Assembly (NCBI GenBank): GCA_003971905.1
Contig: RSEE01000023.1
Location: 434,001 to 498,000, forward strand
DNA from: Moniliella sp. 'wahieum'
Lineage: Eukaryota; Basidiomycota; Moniliellomycetes; Moniliellales; Moniliellaceae
Reading direction: 5' to 3'
Length of the DNA: 64,000 nt
Shown: piece after piece, positions 1 to 11,359 of the stretch
Layout of the letters: each line of letters starts with the position of its first letter
Position numbering within the stretch: the first letter of the stretch is position 1
The notes under the pieces: model-generated
Told to the model about the DNA's origin: nothing
What the model saw: only the letters and a program-made list of their open reading frames with translations
The model's database searches: none
Program-made: the position numbers and the translations under genes

Positions 1-314
1 TGTTACGAATGGAGATGCTACAAAGGTACAGTGACCACTGGGTGGTATGAGAATACCAATTGAGAGGAGCATAGCATAGAGCCTACGTTTTTGGGGGGAA
101 GGAAGCAGTGTCCGTGAAGACAGGACCCTGAACGTGGTACAACTTCCTCTTGCCGGGTCTGGGCTAAGGAGTACGGGAGAGGAGAGGGCATGGATCATGA
201 GCCAGACATGAGCAAGAACCGGAATCCAAGTTCAAGGAACTCACTCTCTGGTCAGTCAAAGCCATATGTGGATGTGAAATGTTGCGCTTGGGCACAACCT
301 CAACCAACACCAAC
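1..314. other. 3' flank of RPS6
   Basis: This stretch lies beyond the RPS6 stop codon on the minus strand and would hold its 3' UTR and terminator. I see no further gene in it; short open frames here are antisense shadows. Confidence 0.6.
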
Positions 315-1048
315 TTAGGCCGTCTGGGCCTTGGCCGCAGCGACGGCGACACGGTGGGCGTGGTGAGCCGCAGCCTTCTCCGCGCTGCGCGAAGCAAGGA
401 GCTTCTCGTAGTCTGCCTTCTGGGCGGCCTGCTCACGCTGCTTGCGCACCTTGAGCGCAAAGAGGTGGCGCTTGTGTTGGAGGCGCACGGGGGTGATGAG
501 ACGCTGGATCTTGGGCGCCTTGGTGTAGGGCTTCTTGCCCTCGGCCTTGGGCACAACCTCGCGACGGATCACGTACTGGCGCACATCATCTTCCTTGGTC
601 AAGTTGAAGAACTTGCGGATGTGGTTGGCACGCTTGGGGCCGAGGCGCTTGGGCACAATGCTGGCCTCGTCCGTAAGACCGGGGATCTCCTGCTCACCCT
701 GCTTGACAATAACAAGGTGAAGAGCAGCAATGTCGGCAGCGACGATGCAGCCGCGGACCGACTTGCGCCGGCGCTCACCAGTGCGACGCTGGCGGTAGCA
801 CGAGTGGCCCTCGCTGAGCAGCAGACGGACACGGTGGGGCACAAGCACACCCTGCTTCATAGGGAAGCCCTGCTTGTCGTTACCACCGCCAATGCGACGA
901 CGACGTAGCCCTTGAACTCGTCTCCAAGAGCGTCAATCTCGACGTCCTGGCCCATCCGCTTCTCCCAGAAAATGCGGGTCTTGCGGTCATCGTCAATCTC
1001 GAAGCTCTTCTGAGCCCCGGTCGCAGGGTTAGCAAAGTTGAGCTTCAT
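315..1048 (-). CDS. RPS6: 40S ribosomal protein S6 (eS6), one frame break
   Basis: Structural protein of the small cytosolic ribosomal subunit. The start [20 protein letters not shown] and the core [28 protein letters not shown] and [20 protein letters not shown] match the eS6 family closely; the tail is Arg/Lys/Ala rich as expected. Length (about 240 residues) is normal. The frame breaks once near 890-900, in a GTC triplet repeat between KGYVV and RIGGGND, where a base appears missing or two appear extra. Upstream, a good donor (GTGCGT, ending the exon at 1156), a GCTGAC branch and a CTCCAG acceptor define a 90 nt intron in the 5' UTR (1066-1155). It is transcribed divergently from RPS13, and the spacer carries two AACCCTAC boxes. 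Identity is certain; only the frame break is in doubt. Confidence 0.95.
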
Positions 1049-1155
1049 GTTGGGCCAAAAGAGAACTGGAGCAACAGAGTCAGCACATCGGCATCCACGG
1101 AATAAGAGCGGGAGGGTTGGGAGGGAAGGGGCGTTCATCTCCCCCGGCAACGCAC

Positions 1156-1424
1156 CTGAGCGCCTGAGCTTGGTGTCGGTGGAGAACAATTCTGTAGCTG
1201 GGACGACGTGCCATCAGCGTCCGGCGGCCACGGCCTGCGGCACAGCACCCGAGTGCCGGAAAAAAACCCTACCACCCAATGTCCGCACCAGCCCAGTGTG
1301 AACGCCTGTAACCCTACACTGGCATGGCGTATTCATGCCGCAGCAATAACGACGTGCATCCATCGCTGCCCTTCATGTTCACCGCTCCCCCTGTCACCAG
1401 ACACACGCAAGCCGTTCAACTTTA
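1156..1424. promoter_or_regulatory. Divergent RPS6/RPS13 promoter with AACCCTAC boxes
   Basis: The region between the two 5' UTR introns of the head-to-head ribosomal protein genes carries two copies of AACCCTAC (1265-1272 and 1310-1317), 45 bases apart. This resembles the telomere-like ACCCTA boxes (HomolE or Tbf1-type) known from ribosomal protein promoters of many non-Saccharomyces fungi. The same octamer core is found upstream of RPL13, PAB1 and RPL2 in this window. The regulatory role is inferred. Confidence 0.5.
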
Positions 1425-1520
1425 GTGAGTTGACGCCCACGTTACTATCTTGGCACGTTGTGCAGCAGGATCTTTTGACTAACCCGCGTCGCCTTGCTCT
1501 CTGCTCTCAACTAGTTCAAC

Positions 1521-1973
1521 ATGGGTCGTATGTACGGTAAGGGTAAGGGCATTTCGTCCTCGGCGCTGCCCTACAGGCGCTCGCCTCCCTCCTGGCTCAA
1601 GGCCACCCTGAGGAGGTCGCCAACCAGATCTTCAAGCTGGCGCGCAAGGGTCTTACCCCCTCGCAGATTGGTGTTCAGCTCCGTGACTCGCAGGGCATTG
1701 CTCAGGTGCGCTTTGTGACGGGTAACAAGATCCTCCGTATCCTCAAGTCGGAGGGCCTTGCGCCCCAGATCCCTGAGGACCTGTACCACCTCATCAAGAA
1801 GGCTGTGTCTGTGCGCAAGCACCTCGAGCGCAACCGCAAGGACATGGACTCGAAATTCCGCCTGATTCTCATCGAGTCGCGCATCCACCGCCTGACGCGT
1901 TACTACAAGGCCAAGGGCCGTGCCCCCTACCTTCAAGTACGAGTCGGCGACCGCCTCCACTCTGGTTGCCTAA
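1521..1973 (+). CDS. RPS13: 40S ribosomal protein S13 (uS15), two frame breaks
   Basis: Small-subunit ribosomal protein of the uS15 family. The N-terminus reads [20 protein letters not shown]; then come [34 protein letters not shown] and [20 protein letters not shown]; the C-terminus is TASTLVA-stop, exactly as in the family (about 150 residues). Two frame breaks are visible: a C missing from the run at 1606-1608 (ACCCTGAG where ACC-CCT-GAG is needed) and a wrong C count at 1923-1927 before TFKYES. A 90 nt 5' UTR intron fits 1425-1514 (GTGAGT donor, TGACTAAC branch, ACTAG acceptor), six bases before the ATG. It is divergently paired with RPS6. Confidence 0.95.
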
Positions 1974-3089
1974 GCCCGTCCAGCACCCCTTTTCGTGTCG
2001 CTTTGGACGAAGAAACGGCTTGCTCCGGGACCTGGATATGTTGGAGAGGACAAGGCCAACAAGCCTGATGAAAGAGTGCCGCGAAGCCGGCTCTTCTTGG
2101 GAGTCTGGCTGGTGCTTGCTTCCATGGTCTCCTGTTGGGAGACATTTACTGTCCACGCGGCAAGGATATTCATTCTATGCCATTACTGCCCCCTCCCCTC
2201 CCTCACTACACGCCTTTCCGTAACCTGGGACAGGCGTGGCGACAAAATATATGGAGGTCATGCTCTCGAAGACTATATGTTGTAGGATAATATGCAGGTG
2301 CGATCTTCTTGCCTCGAGCATCGCGACAGATGAAGAATGGTTTGGTCAAAATGACTTTGGCTGTCATCTGGCCTACCAAGAACGAAACAGTAGTGCTCGA
2401 GGGCGGTCGACGACGCAACTCGAGATGACGCAGAAGAAGAAACGCTCCACATCAAGCCATGGGCCACCGGGTAGCACAGCTTGGACGATCCTACGAGTGC
2501 CGGATCCCACACGGCAGGCGTAGTCTCCATCAGCGACAGCCATTCCCGGATGCTCTGGCCCATCAGCGACCACCTATGCCAGTCGCTCTGGAGGCCCACC
2601 ATGCCGGTTGACCTTGATTTATGCTTGCTGCACAGAATTGCCCCGGTTTGCCCCAAGAGCTGGTTACTGCGGATTGCGCTGAGCTGTCGCATGTTTTTGG
2701 CGTGACAGGTGAGGCGGATGCGGTGACCCGGGGTGCGCCCTGGTGCCGACGCAGAAGTTTTCGGCTGCAGAGGGAGACACTGCCCCTGTGCACTGTGACA
2801 GCCATTTATGGTCGGGGCTGCGGGCTGGCACAGCGCCAGCCAACCCGGCGGCTCCTGGCCGTAATGGAGCAGGGCCCTCGTGCCTGTGGCGAGAAGCCCG
2901 TACTTTTCCAGTACAAGCCCAAGAGAGGCCATCCCGCCCTGGCTGCCCCACAGATGCGTGCTGCCGAGCACGCAACGGTAGAGACTGGGCCAAGCCAAAC
3001 CCAACAAGCACAAAGATGCGCAGCTTTTTTTCCCATCCCATCCCAACCCATCCGCATCCGCATCCCCACCCCAACGACCCTCCTCCGCT
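1974..3089. other. Intergenic, RPS13 to DUF3602 gene
   Basis: About 1.1 kb with no supported gene. A 362-codon open frame on the minus strand covers part of it but runs antisense through the following gene, has no recognisable motif and no codon pattern like its neighbours. Confidence 0.4.
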
Positions 3090-3886
3090 ATGGCTCTTGG
3101 CTCTGGTCTCCCTGACCAGCCCGCGGATGAGCCCCGTGGCCGCGTGGCCAGCGTACACACCGGTCGGGGGGCGCAGGCAACGTATGTCCCTTCCCTTGTG
3201 CTTCTGAACTCAACAAGGATACTGACCTTGTCGGGCTCCCTAGATGCTTCACGCTTCTTCACGGGGCTACTCTGGTCCTGAACCTGAAGAAATTGCAGCG
3301 TACCAACTGACTGCTGACAACCCCCGGCAACTGTTTCCTCGGGCCGCGGTGGCGTAGGCAATGTACGTTCCCCCTCGCGCGACCCGCTCGACCGTGCTCG
3401 GATCGCGAACCAAGAACAGAGGGATCAAGAGTTGCAGGAAGAGTATCGCAAACACAAGGCCGCCGCGCCGCATTATTCCCCAGCAGGCCGAGGGGGCCGC
3501 GGCAACCTCCACCGCGAAGGTTCGCTCGATCAGCCGCGGGGCGAGTCAGGAGCGCGGCCGCAAGGAAGGCCCGGTGGGATCGGTACGTTCCCTCCGCTTT
3601 CACTCCTCTCCTTCAGATTGAAGGAGTATGAGTGATTCGCATTTGAGGTACTGACCCATTCTGTTGTTGTGTATAGATTCTCCGGTCCTTCTCCCGCTCC
3701 CGATCTCGCGATCCCTCGGCACCGCAGCGAAGGGACACGAGCGAGTTGCCCCCGCGCTCGGTGGCGACACCCCAGTCTGGCTCAGGGACCAAGTTTGAGG
3801 TGAGCCGTGTTCCACCTACTGGGCCTCTGGCGGATGTGGAAGAAGGTCTTGAGATGGGAGAGAGCGCGGAGCACTTGCCCCGGTAA
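3090..3886 (+). CDS. GRGGxGN-repeat protein (DUF3602-type), at least 3 exons
   Basis: Small disordered fungal protein with the repeated glycine motif of the DUF3602 family (function unknown). Exon 1 starts MALGSGLPDQPADEPRGRVA and reaches VHTGRGGAGN once one G is restored to the run at 3166-3171. The intron begins GTATGTCC and ends CCCTAG with an ATACTGAC branch. Exon 2 reads MLHASSRGYSGPEPEEIAAY, then after a missing C gives SSGRGGVGNVRSPSRDPL, DRARIANQEQRDQELQEEY and a third motif AGRGGRGNL. A second intron (GTACGTTCC to GTATAG) leads to an SR-rich tail, ILRSFSRSRSRDPSAPQRRD, and the stop TAA at 3884. The phase across the second intron is unclear. Family assignment comes from the repeated GRGG(A/V)GN spacing. 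Confidence 0.7.
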
Positions 3887-6317
3887 ACCCAATCTGGGTC
3901 CGTCTACCCCTGTCCTCCCTCCTACCTCTACCGCCTTCTCTCGCGTTTGCATGACCACCTTCAACTGCCTATCTCTTCCTCCAACCTCTTATTTGATTTT
4001 GCCGGGTCTCCGACTCGTTACGCTCTCACGTGTCTTGGTCCGAACTCAATCATTTCCTCCCTAATGGTCATAGTCACTGCGGCACTGGTTCTTTTCTTCG
4101 GTCTATGTTACGTTTCACCCCACTCATACTTCATTCTTTCCCGTTTAACCCAGCTCTCCCTTTTTGTCCGCTTCAGCTCATGGTAGGTCCGGCCCACCGT
4201 ACCCCCTCGTCGATTCTGAGGTATCGACTGTTGGGGAAAATAACGCAAATGGGGGAGGTGAGGATTGGCAATGGCTCAGTGTGGGTATTGATCTTACAAC
4301 CAAATTCAACAGGGACTCAGTGCGACAACGGGAAAAAAGTGACAGGCAGGCAGGTCGATAGACGACAACGTTGGACCATGTGAGCATCGCGCAGGGTGGG
4401 ATAACGATACCAGCGCTGGGAGGGTGATGATGGCGCAAACTTGCTTCCCTGGCGCACTCTGCTCTCCGCAGTACACACGCCGATCATACTTAATCGCGGG
4501 GATGCTGACTACGAGTACGAACAGCCCCTCTCAGAAATAGGATGAACCCGGTTTTCACTACTGTTTTTTTTTGTTCGCGGGATAAATGCTGTCTTGTCCG
4601 CGCGCCTGCCAACGGGATTAGAGGGGAAGAAGCTGCCCAGCTTCTCCGATCCTCAATGGTTAATGACGTTGTATACACCCCCTTTGCACTGCCATTGTCT
4701 ACGGCGCATCCTGCCGAAGTGGTACACCTACTAACGTTCTCGTCCCGTACTATACAAGATGCACACTTTGGTGGCCGGTGGTGTAACGAAGTGCAGTACA
4801 TTGACTAGAAGGGGAATGGAACGTACCAGTTTGGATTGTTCTTGATCGCTGCGAAGTGGGAGTAAGCAGCAGGAGAGGTCTGAGCAAAACAAGCGGGGGG
4901 TTAGCATGATCGCCATTGATTGTTGACTCAGCAACACAACGGGATAGGCTGGGAAGTCTCAGACTTCCAAGGAAGGTCTGTGGGCCGTCACAGGGCAAGG
5001 CAGGCTTCAACTCAAAGCCAATGCAAACGAGCCAACTCAATGGGCCGCTGGAGACGCATAACTGGGTTCGTACACGCCTCCACCCCGCACCCGAAGGCCA
5101 GAGGGGATGGACACCATCGACGTGCCAACGACACGAGCCCTCTTGGCCAGAGGAGCACTATTGCCCCCGCCACAGAGGGCGGCTTGCGTGCCCTACAGTG
5201 GAAACTGCGAATTTGGTTGGATACCAGGGATATCGATCATCGGCAACCCAGCCTGCAGAATGATGGGTTGAACGTACCAGTCAGTCTTGACAAGATGTGG
5301 TTGAACCGGAACGGCAAACGTTGGTGGGGGAAGCAAGTTGATGCTAGCAAAGCAAACAAACCAGGTCAGCAGCCGTGAATCAGGGCAAGGCAAAGGATCA
5401 GACAACGAGGTGCTGGCAAGCACCGAAGAAACAATCGTGCCGAAGCACGTAGCGCCGACGAGACGCCGCCTTGTCGTTTCGGCATGGTCATATAGGCCGG
5501 GGCAAGGAAGATGAAGACATCATGAAGAGGATGACCATGAACACAAACATACCTTAAGACGAAGGCGAAAATGGGGGCGGTGAAGACTGGTGATCGATAG
5601 GCGGGAACACAGCGAGACTTCGGCAAATGGGAAGAAGGGCGAAGAGACGATGCAGAAGTGGAAGACACTTCAGACGGATACGGGGCCTTTATACCAAACC
5701 CCAAAGCAAGGAGAAAAAAAAAAGTGCATGAGGCCATGCCTCCAAATCAACTGTTACATAAGCGGCTGTTCCGCGGGGACTGTCTGTTCCGCCAGCTATC
5801 ACCTCCTGAGGCCTCATGCCAATAACCCTAACATTAACCCAACCGTTAGGCCTTAGGCCTTAGGCAGGCCTGGCTCAGGCCTGAGACCCTGAGGGCTTGT
5901 GACATGTGGCATGTGACATGTGACATGTGATGTCTCTCAATTATGGAGCCAAGGCTGATCACGTCGTCGTCACGGCAAACGGTGGTCCGGAAACAGGTAC
6001 ACGACTTTCAGTATTGTAACAGTCGGGGCTATAGACGAGGGAGACCAAGGTCCTATCAGAGACGGGGGAAATGGCAAGATCGTTCGTAGGAGGAAACAGA
6101 AGGCATCGGCAGCGAGCAGAAGCAATGAGAGGCAAAAGCGAGAAACACATAATGCAGAATTGGAAATTGGTGCTAGCCTACTTTAGTCATTCGGTGACAA
6201 GTACTAGCCAAGGCAACCAGACGCAGGAAGACATCAAATCCGTTCCAAATAACATGAAGGATGGAACAGAGATTGGCTTTCGGAAGAGAGAATGTAAAAA
6301 AACGAAGAAAAACACGC
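3887..6317. other. Intergenic, possibly with small exons on the minus strand
   Basis: About 2.4 kb without a supported gene. On the minus strand two short segments look like spliced exons: about 5278-5343 (reading NLLPPPTFAVPVQPHLVKTD, preceded by TTTGCTAG and followed by GTACGT) and about 4826-4880 (reading TSPAAYSHFAAIKNNPNW, preceded by TGCTCAG and followed by GTACGT). They could belong to a small nuclear-encoded mitochondrial protein, but I could not join them or name them. AGGCCTT and ACATGTG heptamer repeats lie at 5848-5933. Confidence 0.35.
5848..5933. repeat. Palindromic heptamer repeats AGGCCTT and ACATGTG
   Basis: At 5848-5865 the unit AGGCCTT occurs 2.6 times; at 5902-5933 ACATGTG occurs about four times with one G/A variant. 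Each unit is a six-base palindrome plus one base, as in the other intergenic repeats of this window. Confidence 0.85.
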
Positions 6318-7275
6318 CTACCAAACGATGCCAGTGTCGAAGTACATAACTCTGTAGCTCTGAGGGACACTGTAGCCCGCCTCGACTGTTTCGTGCCCTG
6401 CCGAAATGGAGGGTAAAAGGGAAGAGAGTCAGTATAGGCGACGTGCCACGGGGAGAAATATAGGGCACTTACCTGAGTTGCTAAGCTGCCAATTGTAATT
6501 ACCGTCGTTGCTGGGGCCTTGCGTGTTTCCCGTAAAAACAATCTGGTTGCGGATGATGGGTGCGGTTGGGTCGTCAGCGTTGCCGCTACCGGTGAGGAGA
6601 AAAATTGGTCACTGTAGTGGGCGTCACCGCTGTTCGTGACACAGGGAGCCGCATCAAAGTGAGTTGTGGTGCCATTGTTATTCGTGCGGGCCCGAATGCA
6701 CTTCCCGGGATGGTCCGCACTCTCAAAGTACCCAGTTGCACTGAAGCCCCAACCTTCAGCATAGCCCATTATGTTCGACGCGTGCATGTAGAACTTCTCG
6801 GCACGAGCCGGCGCACCATTTGCACCCTGGGGAAAGCACTTGGTACCCAAGCGTGTCACGGAAGCCATTGAAGGAGACCGTGTGGTTCACCGAGCTGTTG
6901 TCGGTCAGCAGCAAGCCGGGGGGCCCCATGTGGCGGTAGAATCATCACGGGGCTTGAAGGACGTAGGCGCGGCCGAGACGACTGCAGCAGTGGTAGCAGC
7001 AGCGGCGAATAGGATGCTCTTCATTGTCGAGTGTCGTGTGGAATAACAGGGGGGGGGGTGTGAGGAGAATAGGTGGTGGTAGTGGTGGGTGCGAGAGCGG
7101 AGTGATGGCCCCAATGAGTTGGTGATGAAGGGATGGAGAGAAGCTGCGCAGATGCAAAAGGGGCCCCTTTAAATAACCTGTCATTCAGGCGTTCTGCCCT
7201 CCCACACATCATGTAAGTAGACCGACGCTATGCGCGTGAGATTGTAGGTAGATCCCCGAGCGGTACCCATTGCCA
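6215..7275 (-). repeat. Left arm of ~1 kb inverted repeat (pairs with 11360-12385)
   Basis: This arm and 11360-12385 are near-identical in opposite orientation. They share the secreted-protein gene, its intron, part of the 3' flank (GGAACGGATTTGAT) and about 230 bases of 5' flank (GGATCTACCT, CAATCTCACGCGCATA). The edges are approximate, set by eye where similarity fades. Confidence 0.75.
6318..7024 (-). CDS. Small secreted protein, copy 1 (frame-broken)
   Basis: Near-identical copy of the gene at 11567 in inverted orientation. It starts MKSILFAAAATTAAVVSAAP, a classic signal peptide, followed by a mature domain with TVSFNGFRDTLGYQVLS, FYMHASNIM and ESADHPGKCIRARTNNNGTT. Exon 1 is 7024-6473, a 75 nt intron is 6472-6398 (GTAAGT to CAG) and exon 2 is 6397-6318, ending TGIVW-stop. 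Relative to copy 3 it has at least three indels: a base lost in WGPxGLL (CCCCCC), two lost before GANGAP, and a T lost in DQFFF. These may be assembly errors or may make it a pseudogene. I do not recognise the family; the cysteine pair and N-glycosylation sites suggest an extracellular fold. Confidence 0.65.
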
Positions 7276-8987
7276 ACCGCCCTCAGGCCTCAGGCTGAGG
7301 TCATACGGCTTACGGCGTCCGAGGGTTAGGGGCCTAATAAGGCCTAAAACGTAACTCGTAACGCGTGCCGCGTGAGATCGAAGGCCTACCCAACGCGCTG
7401 GACGAGATTGGGAGCTGATGGAGGGGCAGCGGCCTGCTGTGGTTGCGGTGGCATTTGGCTGCTGTGGCCGCAACAGATTGTGCCCTGCGTATATAATGTT
7501 GCCGGATTTCCGCACCGCTTGTCCTCAAAGACTCTGGCTCCAGGCAGCCAAAGGTGAAACTTGAAGCGCCTCGCGCGTGGGATCGTCGGAGGTGCCTGCA
7601 CCTTGTCTCGAACGGCAGTGCAGAGCGCACGCATCCAAGTCTGCCATCCCATTCGCAAGCCCAGCTCTCCCCACACATGCCACACAGCCGGTGGGGGGAA
7701 GATACATATATGTGTCCATCGTATAGTCCGGCACGGCGCTCAACCAGACTAGGCGCCGGGGCAGGCCTCAGCGCTCGGCACCTCAGCACCGCCCCTAGGT
7801 GTGCTCAGCGCTTCACCAGTCCTGCTGCTCAGTTGAGTACGTTGAACGTTCAGTTGAACGTTGAACATTGAGCCCCTGCTGAGCCTCCGCGCGGGGCTTA
7901 GGCTCAGAGGGGTGAAGTGGTGAAGTTCATATTGCGACCATGTGAACATGTAAACCCATCGGAACGGGTTAAACCCAAAAGCGAACGACCTTGCGCGCGA
8001 ACGAACAATGTGGCGTGTTTGACGCGCTGACGGTCACCGGTCCCCGGCACTCCGCGGTCACATGTCGCACGAAAGTGTGGAGCACGTCGGAGTTGGAAGG
8101 TCTCGTCGATCATCATGCATCACATGTCACGTGCATCATGCATCACGCCATCACGAGTCATGGTAACCGGTAACCGGTAACCACAGTAAGGCCTAAGGCC
8201 TATAGTCAGGAGATCGTGTGCGTCAATAAGATATCTCGTCCGCGTCAATATTCAACGAGGTCCTGAGATCTGAAAGGAAAAGAACCCTGTGCTGACTAGC
8301 CCGTAACTACAGTGACTACATAATATTCGCCAAAAGGGAGGGGAGGAGTTCCACATGACTCCAATAACCGGTAGCCCCGGTAACCCCGCCCCATATCTCG
8401 TCGCTGCTAACATGTAACAAGCCACCGCCAGTCGGACATTGCCCCCGCCGTAACACATAAACCCCCTTCTCTTCGAAGACATCGTCCGAAGGACTGATTA
8501 TACACACATGACCCGTGAGGTCAGATCCTTTAAGGTTGAGGCTGCTTTTGGGAGCTGCGATTGCTGATGTATTTGGCCAGGCGCTGTGACTGTGACTGCC
8601 CGATCCAGGGGCATGCAAATTGTCCGCGGATCCTCTATACGCTTATGAGAGAGATTTGGCAAAAGTCTTTTGTATATCAGCACGTGGACTTTACGGTTAA
8701 ACGTTAATGTTAATGGACCTAGTTAAACTGGAAGAGTCGAGAAGGGCAACAAGGGGAGTTGTTGGGAGGGAAATGCACAGAAAGAAGGAGGCTAGTGATA
8801 ATACACATGTCGTCCTAGCTTGCGGCTGTATTCAGCCCTCCCCCTCCTCAAAAGAGGGTGTCAAGGACCCACAGCCTGTTCTCGGTAGCTGTGGTGTCAC
8901 AACAGCGGTAGATGCCCAAAAAAGAAGAGGTCGGTTTGTTGTTGGCGTGATGGCAAAAGTCACATCACCAATGATGAACATGGCGCA
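7025..8987. other. Intergenic between secreted-protein copies 1 and 2
   Basis: About 2 kb without a supported gene. The first ~250 bases belong to the inverted repeat and carry the copy 1 promoter. Short AACGTT-centred repeats (TTGAACGTT) lie at 7836-7866 and palindromic heptamers at 8115-8202. Open frames here are short and lack recognisable motifs. Confidence 0.45.
8115..8202. repeat. Palindromic heptamers ATGCATC, ACATGTC, ACCGGTA, AGGCCTA
   Basis: Four palindrome-plus-one units occur within 90 bases: ATGCATC (8115-8121 and 8138-8144), ACATGTC (8122-8128), three exact copies of GGTAACC, a rotation of ACCGGTA (8162-8182), and two of AGGCCTA (8189-8202). Confidence 0.85.
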
Positions 8988-9813
8988 TTACACAGCAAAA
9001 AAGAAAACCAGTGGAAAGAACAGCAGGGTTGCAAGAGGAACGAGGTCGATACGGTTAGAAACTGATAATGGCGTCCACGTAAGGGTTGAGCCGCTCGGAG
9101 TGACATCTTTGCCCGCTTCGACGGTCTCGTGTCCTGCAAATGTGGGTAGCAGGTGAGAGTCAGTATACTCAGTATTACATGTATGTATGTATATACATGC
9201 GGTTGGTTTTCACTCAGAGATGAGATCGAAAGGAAAAGGAGGGGGGTGGGGCGTACCAGAGTTACTGAGTTGGAAATGGTAATCGCTTGGCCCATCCGCA
9301 TCGGTAGTACCCGTAAACGTAAGCGTGTTGTGATTGTAGTAGACGGCCTCATCCGGGGGGAAGGTTTTTCCTTGGAGGAAGAACATTTGTGCACTGTAAC
9401 CGTTGGGGTCATCAACACCGTCCCAAAGACAAGGTGCAGCGTCAAAGTGGGTGGTAGAGCCGGTGAGCGTGCGAGCCCGAATGCACCGGCCAGCATGGTC
9501 GGCACTTTCCAAAATACCCACGCCATTGATGACAGAAGTATTAGACGATTCACCAGACTTCCATGCACTCACAGTTTTGAAGTTAAACTGCTCGGCCGGC
9601 CGGCGCACCATTTGCACCTGTTGGGAAAGCACTTGATACCCAAGCGTGTCCCGGAAGCCATTGAAGGAGACCGTGTGGTTTACCGTGTTGGTTGGGTCGC
9701 TCAGCGTAAGCCCCCGGGGCCCAGACGTTGTCTTGCCGCTTGAAGGGCGTAATAGGCGCGGCCGAAACCAGCGCAGCTGTGGTGGCGGCAACGGCGAGAA
9801 GGACGACCTTCAT
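8988..9813 (-). CDS. Secreted-protein paralog, copy 2, with hydrophobic C-terminal tail
   Basis: Divergent member of the same family. It starts MKVVLLAVAATTAALVSAAP (signal peptide) and shares NHTVSFNGFRDTLGYQVLSQ, ESADHAGRCIRAR and TTHFDAAPC with copies 1 and 3. Exon 1 is 9813-9257, a 123 nt intron is 9256-9134 (GTACGC to TTTGCAG), and exon 2 is 9133-8988. Exon 2 shares GHETVEAG but then differs: it ends in a Ser/Thr stretch and a hydrophobic run, LVPLATLLFFPLVFFFAV-stop, typical of a GPI-attachment signal or membrane anchor. Copies 1 and 3 lack this tail. The frame breaks near the signal-peptide junction and before the conserved NGAP segment. The surface-anchored form is inferred from the tail only. 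Confidence 0.7.
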
Positions 9814-10695
9814 GCTGTGCGGTAGTGATGCGTTGATTAGGGGGAGTGGAGCTGTAGGTTGGGAAGAAAAGAGGGAGTGTAATGGTGGAGGGAATGATGC
9901 AGGAGCTTTTAGAGCGCCACGGCTATTGAAGTATATTTTATTGAAGCGTTGAGTGCTCAGGCTCGCTCAGATTCTCAGTACTGATTCATATGCCGGCGAA
10001 TCGGCGATAGGTCCGATGGAGACCAGGGGCTCAACAGCACTAGTACGCGTGTTGCCGGACTACCGCTTCCGTTATGCAACGAAATGTTGGTTCCCAAAAA
10101 AGGACCACATGCACTATCGAGAACGTAGGTACCGAAGGTGTACTCAGCAGTCTGAGTACTTAGCGCACTCCGCGCACTCAGCAAGCCCTCACTCAGAACT
10201 CAGCACTTACTTAGCATTCTTCGTTCAAACTCATTTGACGTTGATGTGTTTCGATGTATGTATGCTACTGAACGTCCGGCCCCGACGCCGACATATTTTT
10301 GTTTGTTGGCTGGTCTCGCTCACAACCGCACCAATTAATATGCCCTACCGGCACTAGGGCACTAGTCCACTATTATAGTCACACGGTGATTGTCATCTAT
10401 CGTCATCTAGTCATCGAAGTCATCTGGTCACCGGTCAGATCGGTCAGATGCCTCCTCCACAGCCTTTGGTCCCCACAGCAAAGTGGTGCGCGTGTATAGT
10501 ATGTACTAGGAGGCCATCGGGCCTACGGCCCGGCTGCACTGCGAATAGATTGATACTTATGCACTATGTCGACAGTCTTCGCACGGCCGTTTGAGGCACC
10601 ACGTATATGTATATAGCGGTCTCCGACGATCCGGAGCGCGAGGACCTTCAAGCTCGGCTGAGCCGCCGAGTGGCTCGTGCTTTGGCCAACGACCC

Positions 10696-10818
10696 TTCAA
10701 GCTTCAAGCTTCAAGCCTCAGTTCCTCCTCAGGCTAAGGCGCTGAGGCCTGAGCGCCTCAGCCTCCTATAGGAGTTCAGTTGTTTCCTCACTATCCTAGT
10801 CACTAGTCACTAGTCACT
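10696..10818. repeat. Palindromic heptamer repeats AAGCTTC and ACTAGTC
   Basis: Three exact TTCAAGC units (a rotation of AAGCTTC) lie at 10696-10716 and three exact CTAGTCA units (a rotation of ACTAGTC) at 10796-10816. Confidence 0.85.
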
Positions 10819-11023
10819 CCTTTGTTTCCTTGTTCTGCAGCTTGCGCCACATGGTGTGGCAGCTCGCTGTTTGATGTTCCTTTGTAGGCGTTGTGCTGGC
10901 TGGCTTAGAACTGATCATCAGTACCCAGTGCGACTTTGCATCCCTCACGAGCTTCGAGCACCATCGGGACTCCAGGTCTCAGATCTCAGAAGACCTCATC
11001 GATCACCAAGCTCAGCAGGCATC

Positions 11024-11084
11024 ATGCATCATGCATCATGGATCATGCATCATGCGCAGTGCATGCATCATGCATCATGCATCA
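11024..11084. repeat. ATGCATC heptamer array
   Basis: About eight units of ATGCATC with one ATGGATC variant and a short interruption. The same unit recurs at 8115, 29316 and 47431, each time between genes. Confidence 0.9.
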
Positions 11085-11359
11085 CATGCCGCACTTGGCC
11101 GTCTGGAGCCAGCCTTTGTGGACAAGAGATGCCGAAGTCCGACAACGCACCGCATGGCATGGACGCCCATGCGCATAGTAAGTACACTGTGTGTGCACCA
11201 CGATGCCAGCCACAGCAGGCCTCAGGCCCAGCATACGGTAAATGTCTCCCAATGTTAAGGAGCTTTTAGGCCTTGAAGCTTGAGGGCCCTGTTTTAGATC
11301 TTATACACGTTTTACGCTTGCAGCTTGAAGAGCTTGAAGTTTGAAGCGCGGTTGGCAAT

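Noticed and set aside
279-908. 209-residue open frame on the plus strand
   Set aside because: It is antisense to RPS6, and its length follows from the codon bias of the real gene. RPS6 is certain.
2273-3361. 362-residue open frame on the minus strand
   Set aside because: It overlaps the start of the GRGGxGN-repeat gene in antisense, has no motif, and its composition reflects GC-rich spacer.
4826-5343. Small multi-exon mitochondrial protein gene on the minus strand
   Set aside because: Two exon-like pieces with good splice sites exist, but I could not connect them into one frame or identify the protein, so I noted them only under the intergenic entry.
5822-5838. Telomerase RNA template (TAACCCTAAC)
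   Set aside because: One and a half telomere repeats are present, but there is no support for the surrounding RNA fold, and AACCCTA words occur in promoters throughout the window.
8115-11084. CRISPR-like arrays
   Set aside because: The direct repeats are contiguous seven-base units without spacers, and the organism is eukaryotic.
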